From Jaltomata sinuosa (lineage: Eukaryota; Streptophyta; Magnoliopsida; Solanales; Solanaceae): a DNA stretch of 64,000 nt. How positions within the stretch are numbered: position 1 is the stretch's first letter; each line of letters begins with the position of its first letter. Under the pieces are notes generated by a model. That model saw only the letters and a program-made list of their open reading frames with translations, did not search any database and was not told the DNA's origin. Of this stretch, positions 34,254 through 46,586 are shown one piece after another. Where the stretch lies: contig QJPP01000003.1 in assembly GCA_003996215.1 (NCBI GenBank), positions 992,001 through 1,056,000 on the forward strand, written 5' to 3'. Made by a program: the position numbers and the translations under genes.

Positions 34254-35421
34254 ATTATTATATTATTATTATTATGTAGTGGAAACAAAAGTAAGTTATA
34301 TTTTTTTTTTTGAATCTATGGTAAGTAACCCAAACATTAAGTTTTATGTTGTTGTTTTTTTCCAGCTCTAATGTCTCCCACTGCTCTTGATCATCTAGGT
34401 CAGTAACCTTATTACGTATATTATTATTATTAATTGTTTAGATTCCACACTTGTATCAGTTTGTAGTTATATACACATAATTTATGGATCTATGATAGGT
34501 GATCATTCAAACATTAAGCTTTATGTTATTTTTTTCTCTCCATGTTCTAATGTCTCCCTCGAAGACCTCTTCCGAACAATCCTCCTACTTTTCTTTTTAT
34601 ATTTCAGTTTTGATTTGATTCAATCGTCTTCCTGCATTAACTATTATTATTCTTTTTGTCCTTTTTAATTTATTTTAGTTAATAGCTTTAAGATTGCATT
34701 CTTTATTATCATCTTTTCTTTCTTTCTTTATTTCTTTTAGTTAATAGTTCTAAAGATTATATATGAATATAAAAATCAATAATTGATAATGGATTTACCC
34801 CTTTTGATAGTTTCTTGTGTTTTTCTTTTAATTGAAAATTTCTAATCAAAAAATTAAAGAAAATAAGTATATTGCCGCCGAATGAAGTTAACGAAAAAAA
34901 TTAAAGGTTTATCTCATTGCAACGGATGATTAGGAATGCACGAAGAATCTTTGAAGGTAGTGAAAACACACGTAAGCCTTCGTGCTCTTTATATTATTTT
35001 AAATTTTATATACATATCATATTTCTAATTTTTAATAAAATCACAATATCAAACTATATTATTTAAATAGATATAACATTTATTTTAACGTCAATTGTTA
35101 TTTTATTAATAATATTTTTATTTCATATATAGTTTTATTATTTGATGTTAGACACACATGCAAAGCACATACACTAAACTAGTGAATATGAAAAGTGACA
35201 TCCTAGGGTTAGAACTTAAACACCAAAAGCCTAAAGTGTTGGGCTTGATGTTTAGGGTTGTAGGGAAGGAAATTACATGGGGTGTTTCTCTAAGTGAGTG
35301 ATCTTCATTTTTTGTCCCCCATAAGAAAAGTCTTTAAAAACTATCTTTCCTTTTTTTTTTATGTATAGAACAAATATATTTTGCCCCTCTACACCACAAC
35401 TCTCCATGTTCATTTGTCTCT
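34254..35421. other. AT-rich intergenic stretch between element clusters
   Basis: No gene or known element recognised. It opens with ATT repeats, has poly-T runs, and contains a diverged direct repeat (CAAACATTAAG... TCTAATGTCTCCC at about 34332 and 34507, ~177 bp apart). The last five bases (TCTCT, 35417-35421) are the probable target site of the long-LTR element. This may be host DNA or a decayed element. Confidence 0.5.
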
Positions 35422-38400
35422 TGTAATGACCCTTCCGATCATTCTCGCTTTCTCGCCTTCGTTGTACTATTAGAGCTTGCCTGTAGCGGCCCAAAGTCAT
35501 TGATGGTTTGCTGGGGCCGTTAGTTCGGTGCCCGGGCCATTTGTTTGGTCTTTATGGCTGTTTCCCTATTTTAGAGCTTTAACTTAGGAAATCATTGACT
35601 TCAGACAATATTTTTGTCAATCATGCTTGGAATTGAATTTTGATAGTTCTGTTAGCTCCAAAGCGTGGACTTTAGTCTAGTTGGACTTTTGTCCAGGATC
35701 CAGGAGCTTTTCAGCTTAGAATTCTCTCTCATTCTATGTTTTTAGGCCAGTTGGGCTTGTAAAGTTGACTTTGGTTAACATTCGGAGAAGACGGCCTCGG
35801 ATGGAAATTCTATTAGTGTTGTTAGCTCCAGAATGTCGAGTTTAGGCTAGAGGGACCATTGGTTTGGGTCTTGAGGCTTTCGGACTTGTTTTTGGCCCTT
35901 AGGTTTCGTTTTGAAATAGTTGGCTTAAAGGTTGATTTTGGCACGGGGCTCACTTTTCATTAAATCGACCTTCGATGAGATTTTTGTTGATTCTGTTGGG
36001 TTTGGAACGCTATTTATAATTGAATAGCTCAGCTTGTTTGTGTTCATGGGACCTTGGATGCGTCCTTGGAGGTCCATTGTGTGTTAGTTTGCCTTAGCAT
36101 GGTTGTTGTTGTTGTTGGCTGCTGGTGTAGCGCTGCAGCGTGCACCTGGGCCGCACCTACATGCGCGCGCCTGCGCCTAGGCGTCATGCCTGCATGCTGG
36201 CCAGCACTAGCATGCCAGCGCCCCTGTGCCCTCCTGCCCGCCATGGCACCAGTTCTCCTGCACCTACATGGGGACCGTGGCACCAGCGCGCCTGCGCCTG
36301 CCCTGGCCACCCCTGCGCTAATAGCGGCTGGCAGCTTATAAGCTGGCTTGCCCTTCTGATTCTCATTCCATCTTCCCCAAAGTCATTTTCTCCATAGAAA
36401 TTGCACCCAAAACCTCCATTAAATTCCCTTGTTCATTCCAACAGCTTGGAGGAATTATAATTTTTGATTCTTGATCGTTTATGGACATCTAAATCTGGTA
36501 AGTTTACCCTTTGATTTTCGATTTCTTCCATAAATTACATCTTTAAATTTCTTGATTATTAGGCTATTTTGATCCCTTATAATGGTCTATTTCCGCTTAA
36601 TTTTAAAGCATGTTCTCCCAAAAATATGGGGAACACCGTGGTATTTTTTGTTTTTGGCTTTGGGTTGCAGGACCCACGACCTCGCTTGTGACCCAAATTT
36701 TGACCCGGTTATGTTTCTAATATTATGGGTATCGTTGGCTTTGTATTGACGCATAGAATCGTGTATTGATAGTATATTCACGATTTAGGGCTTCTCAGAG
36801 CAGTTCGAGCTTGGATGATGTTGTTCTAGCAGCTAGTCATCAGATGACAGGTAGGTTACGGTCTTCCCTACCTTAGACTTTGCATATATATGCTATAATT
36901 GCATTAATTAGTATCGTTAGGTGGATTCTTCTAGGTTGGTACCCCAGACCTTGTTCGTCTCTTCTATTTGTTTATTTCTTACATTATTTGTTATACTCGA
37001 TGTAGTACTGTTATATTACCCGCGTGGCCCTGTGTGGCCTTTGTATAAGACTTTGGACTATAGACGGTGGGATATTTAATAATGTTCGCGAGTCCTGAAC
37101 ATCGTGATGTTACTTTAAGCTAGATATTTGTGTTGTAGAGATGATTGTGCATGTGCAGGGCCGATAAGTTATTTGTGAGCCATCGGGCTAATCTATTATT
37201 TGCGAGCATATCATTCATGCAAAGGATGTTTTGCATATTTTACTACTGTTTTGGCTTCGGGCTTATTATAAATGGTTTTCTAAACTTTGCATGGCCCCTA
37301 GGGGCCATTTTTGATAAAAATGATTATAAAAGGAATTTGGAACTGATTTTATGGATCTTCTTGGGTTAAAGAAGATATTATGATGATTTTATCACCGGCT
37401 TTCATGCTGACACTAAACTCGGTTGTGCCGTAGAGCTAGACATATTTTTACTATGGATTTAGACCCGGATATACTTCGGGCACCCTTTGATAGGGGTTTT
37501 GAGATTGTGATTCCTGATTTAGACCCGGATATATATCGGGCACCCTGTTTAGGGATTTTGAGATTTCTTTCACTAATTTAGACCTGTATAGACTATAGGC
37601 ATATATTTCAAGATTTCAGTTACTACTTTAGATCTGGATACACTCTGGATGATTATATTGAGATTCGCATTTTAGTATATGGTCACGGACCTCCATGGAC
37701 CTTACCGATCTGGACCAGGGGCTACGTGCTGAGTGTACCAGTGGAGGGGTATATGATGTAGTTGAGGTATACGGGTCGTTTCCTTCCATGGATCCTACTT
37801 GTTGGGCCTATCAGTGCCAGAGAAGGTACATATCTTGTTACAATCACTAGTTCCATCATATCACATCATCATGCATATTGTATTCGGATTCTACCCTTAT
37901 TTGATGTGTTCTCAGTGTATGCTCTGGTAGTATGGGATGTTGGAGGGTTTGTTTTCACTTGATTGTGTTCCTCGGGTATATGGGCACCCATTGGGACTGT
38001 AGGTAGACTATATTGCTTATATCTTATTATAGAGCTTGTTATGACCTTCGATTATTAGTGGATAAGTGGTTTTTAGCCTGTTGAGGTTCTGATTATTTGG
38101 ACTTTGGTCATTGATGGATTAGTGGGTCCTATATTATTGAGGCACTATTTATGTGGCCTTCTGAGCAGTCATAGGTTAGCGGATTCTATCTTTTATCGTG
38201 GTACTAATTAGTGGCTTTCGGTTCTTTATGGCTTATTCCATCCTAGGGTTGTACTTATGAGGTTAATTTTTGTTTGTTCTTATCTTGAAGTTGGCTTTTT
38301 AGCATGATTTCATTAAGTTTATTGCTTCTAGCTTGAGTATGTTTAATTGCTTCTCTTCTTTCCCTCTTTACTTGAGGTTATCGGTATACCGCCATCTTTC

Positions 38401-39097
38401 TAAACTCTCACTTTATATATATTATTATCGCAAGGACTCCAGGTGCGTTCTTCTTTCCTTCACCTGTGTTCTGTGTTATATATATCTTCTGTTGCTAGCA
38501 TAGAATGTTTGTAATTTTTGTTGACTTCTATCCATGCTAGTTTCCATGTGCTTTCTCCATTGCTTCTGTGACTGCCTTTTTGCTTTCTGCTATTTACTGC
38601 CTTTATATCTTATATGCGCTCAGTCGGCCGATGATGCCTACTGGGTACCCGTTGCTTAGGAATTAGTGCTCATACTAAACTTCTGCATCTTTCTAGGGCA
38701 GATCCTAGTGTGAGCTTTCACAGTTTTTGGATATCCAAGACTAGGGTGAGCTTATGTCGATCGGGGCTTGACCACATCTCATCTCTTAGCATTATTACTC
38801 TTTCTTTATTTAGAGACCGTTGTATTTACTATTTTTGTTATCCCTAGAACTTGTATTCTATTATAAGCTCATATACTTTCGATACCAGGTCTTTGGGTTG
38901 GTGTAGTTTCCTTTTGTATATGTCATGTGATTTTCTTTTGCTTTGTTCTATTTTATATCTGCTTCTGCTTATTTCTATTTATATTGTGAAGGTTAGATTA
39001 GGTAGTAGCCCATTACTAGTCATTTTAGGCTATGGGGATTGGTTCGCCTACTGGGGATTGTAGGTGCCATCATGACCTGAGAAATTGGGTCATGACA
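35422..39097 (+). repeat. 5' LTR (3676 bp)
   Basis: TGTAATGACCC to GGGTCATGACA, colinear over its whole length with 43336-46586 plus 55651-56138. It contains a GC-rich tract (36120-36330), a palindromic TATA box (36335), and the ATTTAGACCCGGATATA repeat block (37455-37580). Small ORFs inside are not supported. Confidence 0.9.
36120..36343 (+). promoter_or_regulatory. GC-rich tract and TATA box of the long LTR
   Basis: About 200 bp rich in GCGCC, CCTGCG and GGCACC steps lie directly upstream of AGCTTATAAGCT (36333-36344), a perfect palindrome containing the TATA box. The other LTR copy has a longer GC tract. This matches the general layout of arrays upstream of TATA boxes in this window. Confidence 0.5.
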
Positions 39098-39100
39098 GCT

Positions 39101-39112
39101 TGGTATTAGAGC
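39101..39112 (+). other. iMet-type primer-binding site (one mismatch)
   Basis: TGGTATTAGAGC lies three bases after the LTR end and differs from the initiator tRNA-Met complement by one C to T change. It is in the same position as in the minus-strand relative at 3158. Confidence 0.8.
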
Positions 39113-39304
39113 TCTAGGTTCATCGGTGTAATTGGTACAAGAGCAAGTGTCTAAGTAGAGTCTCATGAATCAGTATGATGATATATGTATCTTATCTGCC
39201 GGAGGCTACATGGCATTATTAGGAAAAGTTCCATATTCTTGGCTCCTTATCGTGCGTTCCTAGCTTCATTGACTTCTAAACTTTATTGATTTATTCCTTC
39301 TCAG

Positions 39305-40500
39305 ATGCCTAGGACTAGTACGACAATGGGTGACGTCGAGGCTTCTATGCCTGTTGCTTTAGTGCTTCCTCCAATGCCAAGATTTTAGAGTGAGAGTTTA
39401 CCATATCAGTTAGGGGGTTTGGGGCCAACCCAACCTCCGGTAGGATTTATGACTACTCCAGTTCTTCAAGATACCATGGCTTGGACTCCGAGTCCTTTGG
39501 TTGGTGTTTCAGTACCACAGATTAGGGCAGTACCCAGTTCTTCGAGTGGTGCTTCAGTTAGGTTTAAGATGTCAGGTCTTCAGCAGGGTTGTATGTCAGT
39601 ATTGGAGTACGAGGTAAGGTTTCACAAGATGATTAGGCAAACTGCTAGGTATGTGCCTATAGAGTTTGAGAGAGTTAAGAGTTTTGTTGGAGGATTGATT
39701 TCACCACCCCGTTTGGCGACAGAGCACTTGGTGACAATTGGGACTACCTTTCTTCAGGTGGTTGATCATGCTTGGGCTATTGAAGGATTACGTCATGAGG
39801 CTTATGGAGGTAGTGCTAAGAGGCATCGCTGTCAGGGCAATTTCTGAGGTTCTCAGACTCAAGGTAGGGGATTCTCTTCTAGAGATCAGTTCCATTATTT
39901 TCTATCTATCATGCCAGTGTCAGTGGCTCCACGAGTTTTAGAGGATGGTTGTACAGGCCATGTTGAGCAGAGTAGACATGGTGCAGGTCAGGTTCTTCGA
40001 GGTTCGCATTAGGGTGTGTAGGCCGTGGTGGCCGGTCAGGTTTAGCGAGAGCCCCCCATCCAACTTCATCTGGTAGAGGTTGTTTTTAGTGTGACGAGTG
40101 TGGGAACTTTGTTAGGGATTGCCCCACGATCACACCGTTTAGTCAGCAGGGTCAGCATGTATTATCTCCCAGGGTTCCAGTGCCACTGGCTAGAGTTATT
40201 ATGCAGGGTTATAGGGGTGGTCCCCAAATGGTTAGAGGTGGCTTTCAGCCAAGTAGTTTGGTTATTCGTCTAGAGTCGACAGGCACCGTGCGTCAGAGCA
40301 AGGCTTCCCAGAGTTATTGGAGTTGTGGAGTGGTTGGTCACTATTTTAGATATTGTCCCCAGCTAGGGATGACCGAGCCTTCATCATCGACTACTCAGGC
40401 CAGTAATAGACACCGACAGTCGGATGCCCCTCTTGGTAGGCCAGAGGTGGAAGTTCCAGATATCGTTGCTATAGGTATCGCTTTTGTTACCATTGGCTAG
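39305..40500 (+). pseudogene. gag: Degenerate gag of the long-LTR element
   Basis: The ATG at 39305 gives MPRTSTTMGDVEAS; a TAG at about 39386 (from RFQSE-like context) interrupts. The frame continues through SVRFKMSGLQ, CMSVLEYEVRFHKM, YVPIEFERVKSFVGGL and VVDHAWAIEGL to TGA 39845. Two damaged zinc knuckles follow: CDECGNFVRDC (40093, histidine lost) and YWSCGVVGHYFRYC (first cysteine lost, about 40315). The last open part ends at TAG 40498. Too broken to be functional. Confidence 0.7.
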
Positions 40501-43335
40501 AGATGGAGTTGTTTGCTTTCTGAATCTACCTTTTTTTGTGTATATGCTTATATGCTTACCTGTTTCTTGTTTGGTTGTATTATTACTTGAGTTGTAGTGT
40601 TTATGCATGAAATTTCTTGATAGGCTGATTCTTTTAGTAGTGGATGGGATGTGTTGTCCTTGAGAGGTGACTACTTGGAGTTATGACTCGTGGGTAGGTG
40701 TAATTAGCTTTAATTCTGGTTTTGTTTTAGTTCTAGAATCCGTTTGAGTTTTCTTTTCTAGCCGTCTTGGGTGGTTATTACGTAGGCCATTATCTAGCAT
40801 TTGCTGGAAGTCCTTATGTTAGTTTATTATGGTACCGGTAGATTTGTACGGAGGGAAGTTGTCTTGTCCTAAGGAGAATGTGTTGGTTATGCAAGTAGGT
40901 ATTAGATGGTTTCACTTTTCCCGAGGGGTTAGAGTCGATCCTTGCTATTTTGGCTAGTTTGGGAAGTTGGCAGCTTTATGGGTGTTTTTGTTGCATTCCT
41001 CCATTTTAAGTCTGGTTGATTTGTCTTCATTATTTTTCCCAGTACTAGTTAGGTTGAGTTTTTGTCGTGGCATTATGGTTAATTTTTTACGATGCTATTA
41101 CGATCGAGTTTTTGACTGTAGCATTTTGGTTGAGTTTGGCATTCGGCCTATCCTTTCCTGCCTTATCGCGTGTCGCTAGTAGAGTTGTGGGAGCTTAGGG
41201 AACAGCCTCAGGATCTTCTGAGAAAGAGTCTATCAGTTTTTATGTATCTTTGGAGGGATTTCGTTTGGTTTAAAATAGGAGGGAGATGACTCTTTGTTCA
41301 TATAGATGTGTTCTAATAGCTGACTAAGGTGACGGTTGAGGGTTTGCTTGGGTTTCTATGTTGGTGACTCGATTCGACTAGCTACAGAGTGCAGTGGCAT
41401 CTTCCTCAGATGAATTTGAGGTCAGGATTCCTTCCAGTAAGATTGACGAGGTAGGTCTTTCCAGTACTACCTTTGGGAGCTTATTGCATCGACTATGGGT
41501 TCCTTGGTATATTATTTGGAGGACCCAAGTTTCAGCAGCATCTACAGATTTAGGCAAATTGTATATTCAGAGCTTAGTTGGCTCCAGTTCATAAAGTGTT
41601 CATCGGCGGCGTATGGGTCTACTCGTGGGTTCAATGAGACATTGAATAGCAATTAGAGTTGAGTTTAAGAATCATGGGCTAGAAGGTTACTTCAGATGGT
41701 TCGTGGAAGTTTCTCTTCAGTTACAGCATCTTTGATCCAGGAGGCAGTGACTTCGGAAGGCTTAGCTTCCCTATTTCAGTTTTGGAGTGGTAATTGTCCT
41801 GGGACATCCAGTCCTTGGCTAACCATTTAATTTGGTTGGACTTTTTAGATCCCAGTAGAGTTCTTGCCAGAGTTGAGTTTCATTCTACCTTGATTGGACA
41901 AATTCAGCAGCGTTAGTTTAAGGATCGGCGGTTGTGTATTATATGTGATTAGATTGTGTGGATTGAGGCCAAAAGGTCTACTTTTGATTCTAACTATACT
42001 TTGAGATTAGTGGACGCCTTAGTGTTCCGAGAGTTGGAGGCTTGATTTGGTGGATTCTCTAAGAAGTTATCTGTTGTATGCAATTCTAGCGTTGATTAGG
42101 CTCTGCCAGTGTAGACTAGAAGTTTGGTATGTTGGATGCTTTGGAGTTGGTGGTTTGTGTGCTGATGCAGTAGAATGATTATTTTGAGCCAAAGGGGTGA
42201 GTTGGAAGGTTAAGGCATTGCCAATAGCTAAGTGGCAACCTTGGACTCCAGACATCCTTACCTTTGCCTAAAAAGTGTTTTTGACTTGATATTCAAGGCA
42301 TAGTGGACTTCTTTCTGAGATAAGGTTAGTGAGGTGATCTTAAGATCCAAATAGTGTTTGAGTATTTGAAGTAGCAGCGGTATTCCTAGAGTTTGGACCT
42401 TTACGGATGTTGTGGTAGACTTACCACACTTCTTACGGATATTGGGTCTGGTGTTTGGGTCTTCTTGGGCAGGTTGCCTTGGTTCATTCACTTTAAGTCA
42501 ATTTTGACTTGGCACGGTTCAGCGAGCTTGATTGGGTTCTACAGTTGGGAGATTCTCCTTCGACACAGGGTGTTCAATGATATCATTCTTGACCTTGGTA
42601 TGCTAGTTATAGTGGTCTCCGATGGTTGATTTAGTTTGGTTTTGATAGCAAGATTGATCTTAGCAAAGGTATCCATTCGTTGGTTCATGGTCAGACAGGG
42701 CAGGTTACCCCAACTTTTGAGGATATGCTATGAGTTAGCGTTGCAGATGTCTGAAGACTAGTAGACTATGGCTTGGCTTGGATAGAGTTTGGGTATAAAG
42801 GTGACTTTATTCGTGGTTGAATACAACAAGAACTATGGATCTCCGGTGGGTTAGTTGATATTTCGAGAGTGGCTCGAGTGTTTGACGTGTGTGAAGCTTT
42901 ATGGTAATGGTGCAAGGGTTCAAGTTATTAGAAAAGGTTTTGTGGATAAATGAGTTCATGAGTTTGAGGTTTGGTTGGTGGCTTTTCTAGGTGAATCTGG
43001 TTGTGGTATCGAGGTTTTGAGTTACGTGTGTTGATCGCCTTGGTTCTCTTGGTTTCAATGTTGTGTTGGTGCAATTTGGTTGAGTTTCTTAAGGTTCGGT
43101 TCGGTTGTTAGGCCCTTGGAGTTTTGAAGTTAAAGGTTGGAATCTAGCTTGGCTAGTAAGTAGTTAAGGCTTGGTTGCTTCTCTTTTGTTTAGTTCTGTT
43201 GGGTGCCGTTCAGTCGAGGAGGCTACCCGGGTTTCCGAGAGAGTGGTGTGGGCTTTATATCTGCAGTTGTTGAGTCTCTGGTGTTTCCTTTCTTCTGAAC
43301 TTTTGCGGATAAAAGTAATTTTTAGTAGTGGATGA
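40501..43335 (+). pseudogene. pol: Heavily eroded pol region
   Basis: It lies where protease, RT, RNase H and integrase should be, but no frame longer than ~80 codons carries a firm motif. A weak integrase echo is visible near 42690-42920: GGATATGCTATGAG resembles the codons for LEDMLRA, GGTTGAATACAACAAGAAC resembles EFAYNNS, and GAAGCTTTATGG encodes EALYG. I could not place the RT. The region is also shorter (2.8 kb) than a complete pol, so deletions are likely. ORFs listed by length alone here are not credible genes. Confidence 0.4.
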
Positions 43336-46300
43336 TGTAATGACATTTCCGGTTATTCTCGCGTTCTCACCTTCTTTGTACTGTTAGAGCTTGCTTGCAG
43401 CGGCCCCAAGTCATTATGTCTTGTTGGGGCCGGTAGTTTGGTGCCCGGGCTATTTGTTTGGTCTTTATGTTCATTTTCCTGTTTTAGAGATTTAACATAG
43501 GAAATCATTGACTTCAGTCAACATTCTTGGCAATCGTGCTTAGAATCAAATTTTGACAGTTTTGATAGCTCTAGAGCGTGGACTTTGGTCTAGTTGGACT
43601 TTTGGTCGGGATCCGGGAGCTTGGAATTCTCTCTCGTTCTGTGTTTTTAGGCCAATTGGGCTTATAAGATTGACTTTGGTGAACATTCGGAGAAGACAGC
43701 CTCGGATGGAAATTTTGTCAGTGTTGTTAACTCTGGAATGTCGAGTTTAGGCTAGAGGGATTATTTGTTCGGGTCTCGACGCTTTCGGACTAATTTTTTC
43801 CCTTAGGTTCTATTTTAAAATAGTTGGCTTAAAGGTTGATTTTGGGCGGGGGTCTCAATTTTCATTAAATCAACCTCCGATGGGATTTTTGTCAATTCCA
43901 TTGGGCCAGGAATGCCATTTCTAGTTGAATAGCGTAGCTCGTTTGTATTCGCGGGACCTCGGATGCGTCCCTGGTGGTCCATCGTGTGTTAGTTTGCCTT
44001 AGCATGGCTGTTGCTACTAGTGTGGCGCTGCAGTGTGTGCCTGAGCATGCGCGCCTGTGCCAAGGCATCACGCCTACACCAGGGCATCGCGCCTGAGCCA
44101 GGGCGTCGCGCCTGCGTGCCGGCCAGCCCTGGCATGCCAATGAGCCTGCTCCCTCCTGCCCGCCGTGGCACCAGCGCTCTTGCGCCTGCCTGGGCACCGT
44201 GGCTCCAGCGCGCCTTCGCCTGCCTGGGCACCGTGGCGCCAGCGCGCCTGCGCCTGCACTGGCCACCCCTGCGCTATAGCGGCTGGCAGCTTATAAGCTA
44301 TCCAGTTCTTCTAATTCTCATTCCATCTTCCCCAAAGTCATTTTCTCCATAGAAATTGCACCCTAAACCTCCATTAAATTCCCTTGTTCATTCTAACAGC
44401 TTGGGGGAATTCTAATTTTCGATTCTTGATCGTTTGTGGACTTCTAAATTTGGTAAGTTTACCCTTTGATTCCGATATCTTCCATAAATTCCATCTTTAA
44501 TTTTCTTGATTCTTGGGTTGCTTTGAGCCCTTATAATGGTCCATTTCGGCTCAATTTTGGAGCACGTTCTCCCGGGAATGTGGGAAACACCATGGTATTT
44601 TTCATTTCTGGCTTTGGGTTGTGGGGCCCACAGGCTCGCTTGTGACCCAGATTTTGACCCGATTATATTTCTAACATTATGGGTATTGTTGGATTCATAA
44701 TAATGCGTAGAATATTATGTTAATAGTGTGTTTGTGATTCAGGGCTTCTCGGAACAATTCGAGCTTGGACGACGTTATTCCAATAGCTAGTCGTCGGACG
44801 ACAGGTAGGTTACGGTCTTCCCTACCTTAGACTTTGTGTATATAGGATATAATTGCATTAATTAGTATCCTTGGGTGGGTTCTTATAGGTTGGTACCCCA
44901 TACCTTGTCCGTCTCTTTTGTCCATTTATTTTTTACATTATTTGTAGTACTCGATGTAGTATTGTTAGATTACCCGTGTAGCCCTGTGTGGCCTTTGTAT
45001 AAGCCTTTGGACCATAGACGGTGGTATATTTTGGAATGTCCGCGAGTCCCGAACATCGTGATTTTACTTTAGACTGGATATCTGTGTTGTAGAGATGATT
45101 GTGCATGTGCAGGGTTGATAGGTTATTTGTGAGACACCGAGCTAATCTATTATTTGCGAGCATATCATTCATGTAAAGGATTTTCTACATGTTTTACTAC
45201 TCTTTCGGCTTTGGGCCTATTATAAATGGTTTTCTAAACTTTGCATGACACCGAGGGCTCATTTTCGGTAAAAATGATTATAAAAGGAATTTGGAACTGA
45301 TTTTATGGATTTTCTTGGGGTAAAGAAGATATCATAATGATTTTATCACCAGTTTTCATACTGACACTAGACTCGGTTGTGCCGTAGCTCTAGACATATT
45401 TTTACTATGAATTTAGACTCAGATATACTTCGAGCACCCTTTGATGGGGGTTTTGAGACTATGATTCCTGATTTAGACCCGGATACATGTTGGGCACTTT
45501 GTCTAGGGATTCTGAGATTTCTTTCACTAATTTAGACCCGAATAGACTCGGGGCATATATTTTGAGATTTTGATTACTTCTTTGGATCCAGATACACTCC
45601 AGATGATTATATTGAGATTCTCATTTTAGTATGTGGTCACGGACCTCCATGGACCTTGTTGATCCTAACCAGGGGCTATGTGCCGAATGTGTCGGAGGAG
45701 GGGTATACGGTGTAGTTGAGGTATATGGGTCATGTCCTTCCATGGATCCTACCTGTTGGGCCTATCGATGCTGGAGGAGGTACATACCCGGTTACTATCA
45801 CTGGTTCCATCATATCATATCATCATGCATATTGTATTCAAATTCCACCCTTATTTGTTATGTGCTCAATGTACGCTCTGGTAGTATGGGATGACAGAGG
45901 GTTTGTTTTTTTACTTAGTTGTGTTCCTTGAGTGTATGGGCGCCCACTTGGGACTGTATGTAGATTATAGCTTATTGTAGAGCTTGTTATGACCTTTGGT
46001 TATTGGTGGATTAGTGGTTTCTATCATGTTGAGGTTCTGATTATTTGAACTTTGGTCATTGATGGATTAGTGGGTCCTAAATTGTTGAGGCACTGTTTAT
46101 GTGGCCTTCTGAGCAGTCGTAGGTTAGCATATTCTATCCTATATCGTGGTACTGATTAGTGGCTTTTGGTTCTTTGTGACATAGCTTATTACATCCTAGG
46201 GTTGTACTTGTGAGGTTGATTTTTGTCTGTTCTTATCTTGAAGTTGGGGTTTTAGCATGATTTCGTTAAGTTTTTTACTTCTAGCTTGAGTATGTTTAAT

Positions 46301-46586
46301 TGCTTCCCTTCTTTCCCTTTTTACTTGAGGTTATCGGTATACTGCTATCTTTCTAAACTCTCTCTTTATATATATTATTGTTGCAAGGACTCCAGGTGTG
46401 TTCTTCTTTCCATTACCTGTGTTCTGTGTTATATATATCTTCCATGGCTAGCATAGCATGTTTGTAATTCTTGTTGTCTTCTATCCGTGCTAGTTTCCAT
46501 GTGCTTTCTCCATTGCTTCTGTGATTGCTTCTTTACTTTCTGCTAATTATTGCCTTTATATCTTATATGCACTCAGTCGGCCGATG
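43336..46586 (+). repeat. 3' LTR of the long-LTR element, first part
   Basis: TGTAATGACATTTCC up to CAGTCGGCCGATG, colinear with 35422-38643. It is cut at 46586 by the nested element, and CGATG (46582-46586) is the left target duplication. It resumes at 55651. Confidence 0.9.
43990..44298 (+). promoter_or_regulatory. GC-rich minisatellite and TATA box of the 3' long LTR
   Basis: Three copies of a 34-bp unit begin CCGTGGC at 44163, 44197 and 44231. They are preceded by ~19-bp units around GGGCATCGCGCC (44070-44120). TTATAAGC follows at 44291. The sister LTR lacks this number of units, so repeat number has changed since insertion. Confidence 0.55.

Noticed and set aside
35140..35183. Possible Helitron 3' end (CTAG followed by T at 35179)
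   Set aside because: No convincing hairpin upstream and no matching 5' TC end or helicase; four bases are too little evidence.
34254..35421. Remnant of a host gene with introns (CCAG/GT-like sites near 34374 and 34400)
   Set aside because: No coding frame or recognisable peptide; splice-like words are expected by chance in AT-rich DNA.
36044..36397. Overlapping Ala/Pro/Cys-rich ORFs on both strands, also at 43892-44352
   Set aside because: They come from the GC-rich minisatellite in the long LTR and have no start or frame conservation.
42393..42629. 78-aa ORF in the eroded pol region
   Set aside because: Not a gene of its own. It may contain integrase remnants, but I could not align it confidently.
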